Positions 17,985 through 25,020 of a stretch of 64,000 bases of DNA are shown here, in pieces (position 1 is the stretch's first letter; each line of letters begins with the position of its first letter). Both the position numbers and the translations under genes were made by a program. The notes under the pieces are model-generated. The model ran no database searches. It saw only the letters and a list, made by a program, of their open reading frames with translations, and was not told the DNA's origin. This DNA comes from CBDBGD01 sp965205235. GTDB taxonomy: Bacteria > Chloroflexota > Dehalococcoidia > Lucifugimonadales > UBA1127. The stretch is taken from NCBI GenBank assembly GCA_965205235.1, contig CBDBGD010000007.1, positions 434,001-498,000 of the forward strand. The letters are read 5' to 3'.

Positions 17985-19363
17985 TACGGCTTCACCAATC
18001 CAATCACATACTCTTTATGCATGCGCTCCTCGATCTGAGAAAGCTGTCGCTGGCCCCATCGCGCAGGCATCATGCGCTTATCTCGGTCCAACAGACGGGT
18101 GCCGATACCGGCCAGTACGAGGCCTGTATCTTCCCCGATGGCAGCGAGCCCCTTGTGCGTCTCAACATCCAGGCCCCGAAGCGTCGACGAGCCAACGACT
18201 ATCACAGCCGGCTTGTCCTCCTTCAGGACCCGCCGGATCTCGCTGATAACCGCCCTCATTTCTTCAAAGTAGCGACGGAGCACCAGCGCCTTCCTGTCGT
18301 CGCGGTCCGCTAGCTTGGCCAAAGTCACTTCGCACTGGTTTGGTAGCTCCTGACAGCTTAGTGCGGCCATAGCATCATGACCCACGTACTGAGAGCGAAG
18401 CCGGCTGAGGTCGGCGATCTTCCAGCCGAACCACACCAAGGAAAACTTGTGGGCTCGCATGTAGTCGATTGCGTTGTTGGCATAGGGGGGCGACGTGACG
18501 ACCAGGTCGACGCTCCCGGACGGCAGCCCGGTGTCTGCGGCGCTGGCGGCGTGGATGGACGCGTAGGGTGGCGATCCTCGGGCGTCCGTCCCGTCACCTC
18601 CGTAGAAACAGAACGGCGTGACCTCATCGGTGGATTCGACATTGGTGAAGGCTGCTACATTGCGTTCGAGACGCTTGCCAAACTCCACGAAGGCCGACGG
18701 AGGATTCTTCCCCATGTCTCTGTGAGGGCGCGTGTGCGCTAGGTCACGCGCCAAAGACACTCCACCAGACTTGGCAATGATGGTCGAAGAAAATGCCACC
18801 CGGAGAAAATCTCGCATGCCTCCTTCCGCCAAAGCCTCAATGCGTTGGACCAGCGCAAGGAGTTCAAGCTGCTGCTGCGGAAGGAACCAGTAGTCGATGA
18901 ACTGCGCCGTCTTGGCATCGAACCGCAACCGTAGGCCTCTCTCCAACCTCGGACGGGACCTGCGGTAATCGTCACTCGCCCCAGCCAAGATACTTTCACC
19001 CTCTCGAAAGGCGGCGACCGGGTCTATGGGAGTCAACTTGGTCGCCGCAATCAACCGCGCCAGGGGGTCGATATCGCAACCAACGGCTCGACGTCCAAGT
19101 CTTAGGGCCTCCACAAGCGTAGTCCCAGAGCCGAGCATGGGATCGAGAACTAGATCTCCCGGGTCCGAGAGTCGGCGGATCATTAACTCCGGTAACTGCG
19201 GCGGGAACTTTGCGGGAAAGGGGTGCCAGGCATAAGATCCGTAGCTGCCGTTGGCACCATGGAAACTCAAGTCAGTGCCAAGCACTGCACGCACCGCGTC
19301 AAGACGATCACCGCCGCCGCGATCCTGAAGTTCGTAGCCGGGGCTGAGGCCCACTTTGCTCAA
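17984..19363 (-). CDS. Type II DNA methyltransferase, TSPPY class (probably N4-cytosine)
   Basis: A 459-residue enzyme. The AdoMet-binding motif DPMLGSGTTLVEA lies at 74-86 and the catalytic TSPPY at 290-294; this TSPPY motif before a late TRD is typical of amino-methyltransferases, mostly m4C. The motif order (FxGxG-like first, TSPPY later) would be beta or a related class. It presumably protects the site cut by the NgoMIV-like enzyme encoded immediately downstream. The start overlaps the upstream 116-residue gene by ATGA, so the three genes form one coupled operon. Confidence 0.88.
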   Translation of the reverse strand: MSKVGLSPGYELQDRGGGDRLDAVRAVLGTDLSFHGANGSYGSYAWHPFPAKFPPQLPELMIRRLSDPGDLVLDPMLGSGTTLVEALRLGRRAVGCDIDPLARLIAATKLTPIDPVAAFREGESILAGASDDYRRSRPRLERGLRLRFDAKTAQFIDYWFLPQQQLELLALVQRIEALAEGGMRDFLRVAFSSTIIAKSGGVSLARDLAHTRPHRDMGKNPPSAFVEFGKRLERNVAAFTNVESTDEVTPFCFYGGDGTDARGSPPYASIHAASAADTGLPSGSVDLVVTSPPYANNAIDYMRAHKFSLVWFGWKIADLSRLRSQYVGHDAMAALSCQELPNQCEVTLAKLADRDDRKALVLRRYFEEMRAVISEIRRVLKEDKPAVIVVGSSTLRGLDVETHKGLAAIGEDTGLVLAGIGTRLLDRDKRMMPARWGQRQLSQIEERMHKEYVIGLVKP

Positions 19364-19710
19364 GGTAATCTCCTGTCTGTGCCGTCGTCGAACGCCTCAG
19401 TGATATCCTCCTGCATACTAGTCGTAGGCTCAGCCGTGAATAAGCCCTCCGTTCGTGCGCCTGGGGTGCTCATACTCTTATGGGGCGTCTTCACAATCTG
19501 GTCTAGGGCTATAGCCGCGTCCTCGTTCAACCGCGGATCTGAGCGGAGATGGGACGAGATCAAGGCCAGCGGCTCTGGTTCTCTCTTAGCATAATCACCT
19601 TTGAAGAAGCTATCAACGTCCAAACCAGACCATGCTGAAGGCGCGGCAAGGCCATCTACATCAGGACGCTTGCCCTGAGAGAGAACATTAGGGTGGACAC
19701 AAGAACCCAC
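19360..19710 (-). CDS. Hypothetical protein leading the R-M operon
   Basis: A 116-residue frame with a GTG start at 19710, directly after AGAGGAGA (a rather short spacing). It has no HTH that I can see. A helical segment LALISSHLRSDPRLNEDAAI followed by ALDQIVKT resembles the C-terminal helices found in some XRE-associated proteins. Its ATGA overlap with the methyltransferase suggests a role in expression or specificity of the R-M system, for example as a control protein. This is inference; the start is uncertain. Confidence 0.5.
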   Translation of the reverse strand: MGSCVHPNVLSQGKRPDVDGLAAPSAWSGLDVDSFFKGDYAKREPEPLALISSHLRSDPRLNEDAAIALDQIVKTPHKSMSTPGARTEGLFTAEPTTSMQEDITEAFDDGTDRRLP

Positions 19711-19879
19711 TCTCCTCTGCCACTCACTTCCAGGTGTATTGGCTTGCTTGCCTCCCCCGTCAAGTGCTGCGTAGAAGTCTGTCGATGCTCTACGGTTGTG
19801 TCAGTAGCCAGCGGTCCAGCGAAAGTGTCAGTCTTACGAAGAACGCAACATTGAACCAGCTAGAGACTATACGGGCTGA

Positions 19880-20335
19880 ACACCGTGCTGGGACACCAGC
19901 TCACCGCAGCTCTGGCTGCAGAGCTCATGGGGATGAGTGAACGCCACGCGTGGCGGGATCCTGCCAGCCTGTCGCAGGGAGGGCGCCGCACACTGGCCCG
20001 CGGGAACCGCAGTCGCAAGCCTCTGCCTTCGGCTCATTCGCCGAGACCGTTGCCGTGGTCATGCTGGCCAGGACCGACTATGCAGGCGCGAATGACACGC
20101 ACCTCTCGGAGCTGCTGCGGGACCGGGAGGGCATCGACCTCAGCCGCCAGTCGGTACACCGCATCCTGACTATGGCAGGCATTCCAAGCCCACGGCAACG
20201 GCGCCTCCCGAGCACCGGGTGCGCCGCCAATGGATGCCTCAGGCAAGGATGCTGGTTCAGATCGACGGCAGCCATCATCTGTGGGTGGAGGAAACGAGGG
20301 CCGCGGTTCGTCCTGCTCTGCCATTTTCTGTCCTC
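19880..20335 (+). mobile_element. Decayed transposase (ISNCY/IS481-like) remnant
   Basis: Three frames together give a recognisable DDE transposase N-terminal half: LTAALAAELMGMSERHAWR (HTH), then in another frame VVMLARTDYAGANDTHLSEL and GIDLSRQSVHRILTMAGIPS, then in a third MLVQIDGSHHLWVEE, the start of the catalytic core with its first Asp. At least two frameshifts and loss of the C-terminal catalytic half make it inactive. It sits between the R-M operon and the AIPR gene. No terminal inverted repeats were found. Confidence 0.75.
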
Positions 20336-20342
20336 GCATTAG

Positions 20343-21134
20343 CGTGCCCTAATGTTAGGGCAACTGCAATGCCTCCTGCACAGATTGAATCTCTTCACAT
20401 TGCCCCCCGCGCTTGACCTGTAGGAGGCATCCCAAACCCCTCTCTTCCGGTTGAGGCCCGGCGTCTTCCATCACTTTCTGTTCCCAAGGAGGCCAGCCTC
20501 GCTGGAGCTCTCCACCGCGACTTTACCATCGGACGACGTCGGTGCTCAGCGAAGCCCCCACCGCTGTCAGTCTTGTTATGTTGAGGATTCTGTCTGTGCT
20601 TGCGGCGGAAGTTGAACAGATGACTCGTTAGATCAACGAGCGGCCCGGTCACTGGGGAAGGACCGTTCGATGTGCATGCTGCCGGAGGCGCAGCACCGAG
20701 GTGGCCTACAGAGCGATGGCTGGGAAGTAGTCATCCGGAGTTGGCATATGGACCTGAGCAGTGGTTCCAGCCCCCAACCGTCCAGCGGTGTCCTCTTCAG
20801 GGCTCAGCTTTCACCCAAGAGGGATTGATGTCTCCCGACAAAAGATGGAGTTAGCTGGTCAGTTTTCTGTACTGTCACCATTAGTAAGGCTCAAGGATCT
20901 ACAATGTCGATGACAGAGAGTGAAGCCACGACAATGAGCACCACCGCATATTCGCTCCTACGGCGATTGCATGCCGAATCCCATTTCAGCGGAGACAGCG
21001 TCCTACCCAGGAGGGAGTCTTTGCGAGTAACATGAGGTTGTGGGGACGATGGGGAATCATGGGCTGGGGGCTATGGAATCACTGGGGCGAGTGAGACAAT
21101 CGCCATACATTAGCTAGAACCGGAGACGATTGCC
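20343..21134. other. 792-bp stretch without a convincing gene
   Basis: Only short low-quality frames are present. The stretch between the transposase remnant and the AIPR gene probably contains further decayed mobile-element sequence and, at its right end, the AIPR promoter. I see no RNA gene or repeat here that I can name. Confidence 0.35.
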
Positions 21135-22928
21135 GTGTCGGACAATGATCGCGTGCTTCTGGACCAACTCTTCACTGAATTCCGAACCGAACATTCCCTG
21201 AACGTTCCTCAGCAACAAGCATTCGAACTATTCGCATGTGAGCAAGTAATGCGGACAGCAGAGCTGACGCATGAAGAGGTGAGAGCTGGCGTTGTCGGGG
21301 GAGGCGGAGATGGAGGAATCGATGGAGCCTATACCTTCGTCGATGGTGCCCTCGTGCGCGAGGATTCGGAACTCCTCGAAGACACCATCGATGTCTCCCG
21401 CTATCGACGTGACATCCCCATTCGCCTGGTTCTAGTTCAGGCTAAGCGTGAGAGTTCATTCTCAGAGGAAGCGGTGGATAAGGTACGAACATCTACTGAA
21501 CAGCTTCTATCGCTCCAAGCGCCGGTGGATGAACTCGAAGCCCTGTACTCCACGGACGTAGTGGAGCAAGTCCATCGCTTTAAGAGCGCTGTCCGTAAGC
21601 TCCTTACCCGCCACCCTACAATTGCCATTGAGTTTATATATGCCACGCGAGGCGATATCGAGGACGTTCACCCTAATGTCAAGACAAAGGCCGAGCAACT
21701 TGAGTGCAAGTTCCAGCTTATGTTTGGCCGTGCGATTGGTATCGTATCTTTCCGCGGAGCCCGGGAGTTGGTGGAGTATGCTACGTCGTCGCCTAGCCAT
21801 CCACTTCAGCTTGTTACGAGGGATTACACAAGCAGTGTCGACAGCTATCTGGCTTTCGTCGCCTTGAGGGACTACCTCAACTTCCTGAGAGAGAAGGATG
21901 GCACATTGCGAAGGAACGTCTTTGACTGGAACGTTAGAGACTTTGAGGGTCATGTTCAAGTTAACCAAGAGATGCGGTCCTCTTTGGCAGACAGAGACGC
22001 TCCTGACTTCTGGTGGCTAAACAACGGAATTACGATCCTGTGTTCACGGGCTTCAATTCAAGGAAGGGTGTTTGCTCTAGATAATGTCCAAATTGTGAAC
22101 GGCCTGCAGACCTCGTACACAATCCATGAGGCCCTGCATGCAACAGGTCAAGACGAAGCTGTTATGGGCCGACTAGTTGTCGTGCGAATACTAGTGACCG
22201 AGGACGCCGAGATTCGGGATAAGGTGATTCGCGCTACCAACAGGCAAACCCGGGTTCCAGAAGCTTCCCTGCGTGCCACTGATTCCGTCCAGCGTAGAAT
22301 AGAAACGTATTTTGTCCCCCACGGCTGGTACTACGACCGAAGAAAGAACTACAACCGCAACCTTGGGAGACCCCCAGGAAAGATCGTAGGGATTCCCTTT
22401 ATGGCACAGATCATCATGGCAATCGGCCTTAGCAGACCGGATGATGCACGCGCGCGGCCGACGTCGCTGCTGAAGAATGAGACTGATTACAATCGACTAT
22501 TCTCCGACGAGATTCCCCTTGCGGTCTATCTGTGGGGTGTGAAGGTTCAGAAGGGCGTGGACGCTTTTCTGCAATCGGAGGCGGCGGCTACTACAAATTC
22601 TGAGCGCACGAACCTTCGCTTCCACTTAGCCACGCTCGCGGTAGCCAGACTAGTCGGCGAAAGGATCGATTCACCCAAGAGACTGGTCGAGCTGGCTTCA
22701 CAGGACAGAGACATCAGTGAGGCCGGTCTTCCCAATTGCTTGGAATTCCTTCGAGCAACGATGTCAGAATTAGTTCAGAAGTCAGGCGAGTCAGAGGACA
22801 AGATTGCAAAGAGCCGGAAGTTCGTTGACCGGATCTTCGAAAGCGAGATCTGGCACTCAAAACTCGGCCTATCTGGTGGCTGCACTGAGCCCTCGACATG
22901 TCCGCCCACTAATTCCGGCTACCACTGA
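21135..22928 (+). CDS. AIPR family abortive-infection protein
   Basis: A 597-residue protein. An N-terminal nuclease-like segment carries GGGGDGGIDGAYTF (D59, D63) and then LVLVQAKRE (Q102-x-K104), a PD-(D/E)xK-type arrangement. The AIPR hallmarks follow: FWWLNNGITILC at 292-303, QIVNGLQTSYTI at 319-330 and IRATNRQTRVPE around 360. AIPR (PF10592) proteins mediate abortive infection phage resistance in lactococci and occur beside R-M systems. Start is GTG with GGAG nine bases upstream. It is read away from the R-M operon. Codon use is less GC-rich than genes right of 23 kb, in keeping with transfer. Confidence 0.88.
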   Translation: MSDNDRVLLDQLFTEFRTEHSLNVPQQQAFELFACEQVMRTAELTHEEVRAGVVGGGGDGGIDGAYTFVDGALVREDSELLEDTIDVSRYRRDIPIRLVLVQAKRESSFSEEAVDKVRTSTEQLLSLQAPVDELEALYSTDVVEQVHRFKSAVRKLLTRHPTIAIEFIYATRGDIEDVHPNVKTKAEQLECKFQLMFGRAIGIVSFRGARELVEYATSSPSHPLQLVTRDYTSSVDSYLAFVALRDYLNFLREKDGTLRRNVFDWNVRDFEGHVQVNQEMRSSLADRDAPDFWWLNNGITILCSRASIQGRVFALDNVQIVNGLQTSYTIHEALHATGQDEAVMGRLVVVRILVTEDAEIRDKVIRATNRQTRVPEASLRATDSVQRRIETYFVPHGWYYDRRKNYNRNLGRPPGKIVGIPFMAQIIMAIGLSRPDDARARPTSLLKNETDYNRLFSDEIPLAVYLWGVKVQKGVDAFLQSEAAATTNSERTNLRFHLATLAVARLVGERIDSPKRLVELASQDRDISEAGLPNCLEFLRATMSELVQKSGESEDKIAKSRKFVDRIFESEIWHSKLGLSGGCTEPSTCPPTNSGYH

Positions 22929-22982
22929 GTGCCTCATTTCTTGAGCCGGAGATTACAGCTCTCGGGACCAGCGAATCCGTCT

Positions 22983-23078
22983 TCCCGTCCGTCGACTTGG
23001 CGGTGACCGTGTACAGCTTCAACATGCTGGGGGACGCCCCTCGGGACATGTGGGACCCACGGCTGCGGCAATCGTAGA
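22983..23078 (+). pseudogene. Relict C-terminus of a peptide ABC transporter permease (DppC-like)
   Basis: The frame ending at the TAG at 23076-23078 encodes FPSVDLAVTVYSFNMLGD followed by APRDMWDPRLRQS. This closely matches the C-terminus of the intact DppC-like permease in this window (36,479-36,563: WPSLAIGLVVFSFNMLGDA, then IRDVWDPRLRGG). Nothing upstream of about 22,980 continues the homology; the AIPR gene ends at 22928. So a dppC-type gene lost all but its last 32 codons, probably when the island was inserted. Confidence 0.8.
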
Positions 23079-23281
23079 TTCCTGTGGGAACGGATGTGGG
23101 AACACACGGCCCTTCCTCCTAATTCGTAGCTATATCCGAGTCCCCCCATCACTAATCGAGGCCTGATCTGGTAGCTACGGGCCACCAGTCACAGGGTGAC
23201 CACTATTTCGAAGATGGTACTGCCTATGGTCAAGCCCGGGCAGCCATCAGCGCTCATCCCACACCCAGGCGGGAGGTTGCT

Positions 23282-23677
23282 ATGCCCAGCGCACGCGGAC
23301 CCATGGAGGTCACCATCCAGGCTGAGCCGCCGTACCTGGAGCAGGACGGCCTCACGCTGAGCCGCAACGTGGTGCGCAAGGAGTTCGCCGGCGACGCGGT
23401 GGGCGTCTCGGAGGCGCAGATGCTCGCAGCCTTCACCGGCACCCCCGGGTCTGCGGGCTACGTGGCCATCGAACACTTCACGGGCTCGGTCGACGGCAAG
23501 TCGGGCTCGTTCGTGCTCCAGCACAGCGGGGTGATGAACAGGGGCGACGGCCGGCTCACGGTCACCATCGTGCCCGATTCGGGCGCAGGAGAGCTGGCCG
23601 GTATCTCGGGGACGCTCACCATCAATAACGACGATGGTCAGCACTCCTACGTGCTCGACTACGCGTTCGCTGTCTAG
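23282..23677 (+). CDS. DUF3224 domain-containing protein
   Basis: A 131-residue protein that matches DUF3224 along its length: the block IEHFTGSVDGKSGSFVLQHS and the C-terminal AGELAGISGTLTIN ... HSYVLDYAF are family signatures. The fold is an allene-oxide-cyclase-like beta barrel of unknown function; no catalytic role is established. Start ATG has AGG seven bases upstream. It stands alone, with a truncated permease upstream and a convergent solute-binding gene downstream. Confidence 0.85.
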   Translation: MPSARGPMEVTIQAEPPYLEQDGLTLSRNVVRKEFAGDAVGVSEAQMLAAFTGTPGSAGYVAIEHFTGSVDGKSGSFVLQHSGVMNRGDGRLTVTIVPDSGAGELAGISGTLTINNDDGQHSYVLDYAFAV

Positions 23678-23760
23678 ACCTGCTCCCTCGAGCTGAGAAA
23701 TGGTGGCATGACGCTCGGCGTATCGCGGGCTCAGCGGTACGAAAGGCGGTTGCCTGACCC

Positions 23761-24507
23761 CTATTCGAAGGTCTCTGCGTCCTCGCCCACCCACGTGCGA
23801 ATGAGCTCGTTCAGGGTGCCGTCCGCCTTCATCGACGCGAGGGCGTCGTTCAGCTTAGCGCGCAGGTCGCCGCTGTCCTCGCGCACACCCATGCCGATGC
23901 CGCGGTCCAGCAGCACCGAGGGTCCGACCACGGCCAGCACACCCTCGTACTCCGCGAGCTTCTCGACGGCGTAGGCGTGGTCCACGAGGCTCGCATCGAT
24001 GTCGCCATTGAGCAGCGCCTCAAGGCGGTCGTCCTCGCTATCGAACTCGGTGTACGGGATGCCCTGCTCGGTGAAATAGTCCGAGTAGATGGTGTTGGCG
24101 TAGGCGCCCAGCCGACCCTGAACAGCCTCGTCGCCCGCGCCGGCCCGGGCGAGGTAGACGGAGGGGACGGGCGGGTAGTAGGGCTCGGTGAAGTCGATGG
24201 TCTCGTCGCGCTCGTCGGTGATGCTCATCCCGGCGATGATGACGTCGAACTCATCGGCGACCAGGTCCGGTATCATGTCCGCCCACTCGTTCAGCACCCA
24301 CTCGCAGTCCAGCTCTGCGCGGCGGCACAGCTCGTCGCCGAGCTCCCGCTCCAGGCCGTCGATCTCGCCGTCGTCGTCGATGAAGTTGAAGGGGTGGTAC
24401 GCGCCCTCAGTGGCAAGGCGCACGGTCTCCGAACCGTCGCTGCATGCCAGCGACCCGACAACCAGCGCCCCGATTGCAGCCACCATGACCATGCGCGGCA
24501 TCTTCAT
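23761..24507 (-). CDS. Solute-binding lipoprotein of an amino-acid-type ABC transporter (family 3)
   Basis: A 248-residue extracellular binding protein. The signal peptide ends in GSLACS (lipobox with Cys), so it should be lipid-anchored. The mature part starts VRLATEGAYHPFNFIDDDGE and includes FDVIIAGMSITDERDETIDF and the late DASLVDHAYAVEKL, typical of SBP_bac_3 proteins binding polar amino acids or related ligands. The ATG at 24507 follows GGAGG at good spacing; 12 open codons upstream look untranslated. No permease or ATPase gene is adjacent, so partners must lie elsewhere. Confidence 0.88.
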   Translation of the reverse strand: MKMPRMVMVAAIGALVVGSLACSDGSETVRLATEGAYHPFNFIDDDGEIDGLERELGDELCRRAELDCEWVLNEWADMIPDLVADEFDVIIAGMSITDERDETIDFTEPYYPPVPSVYLARAGAGDEAVQGRLGAYANTIYSDYFTEQGIPYTEFDSEDDRLEALLNGDIDASLVDHAYAVEKLAEYEGVLAVVGPSVLLDRGIGMGVREDSGDLRAKLNDALASMKADGTLNELIRTWVGEDAETFE

Positions 24508-24564
24508 ACTGCCTTGCCTCCGTCCTTCAGGTGATTCTACCACTCAAGCCCGGCGAGGGCGGCG

Positions 24565-25020
24565 TCAGCAGGTGATGGCATAGGCGTCCTCATCGAAGAT
24601 GCTGTTGGCGCGCTGCACCTGCCGGACGTAGCAGATGATCTTCTCCACGTCGCCCTGCGAGACGCCAGGGACGGGTGGCATGTCCCCAAAGCCCCAGTGG
24701 TGCTGCTGGACTCCTCGACTGGCTGCGTTCAGAAAGCTGAAGTCGGAGTGATGGTTCGGGTGGTAGATGCGGTCGATCAGCGTAGGGCCCTGGTCGGTCC
24801 CCGCGGCGTTCGGGCCGTGGCAGGCCGCGCAGTTGGCGTTGAACAGCTCTTCGCCCGCCCGGGCCGTGTCGGACAGCGCCACGGAGGCGGCGGCGCCACC
24901 GCTCGGCCACGTGGACACGTCCGGCGGGGCGCTCTCCCCACACCCGGCTATCGCAAGAACGGCAATGGCCGCCACCGCGATGGAGACTACGAGGCGACGT
25001 GGCGACCGATGGATGCTCAC
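24565..25020 (-). CDS. Lipid-anchored c-type cytochrome
   Basis: A 151-residue protein with one heme site, NCAACHGPNAAG (CxxCH), and a later Met in GDMPPVP as a likely sixth ligand. It begins with a lipoprotein signal (VAAIAVLAIAGCG). I place the start at GTG 25020 because it overlaps the stop of the upstream PEP synthase gene by GTGA; the upstream open frame is antisense-free but lies within ppsA. Likely a mono-heme electron carrier on the outer face of the membrane. Coupling to a PEP synthase gene is unexpected. Confidence 0.82.
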   Translation of the reverse strand: MSIHRSPRRLVVSIAVAAIAVLAIAGCGESAPPDVSTWPSGGAAASVALSDTARAGEELFNANCAACHGPNAAGTDQGPTLIDRIYHPNHHSDFSFLNAASRGVQQHHWGFGDMPPVPGVSQGDVEKIICYVRQVQRANSIFDEDAYAITC

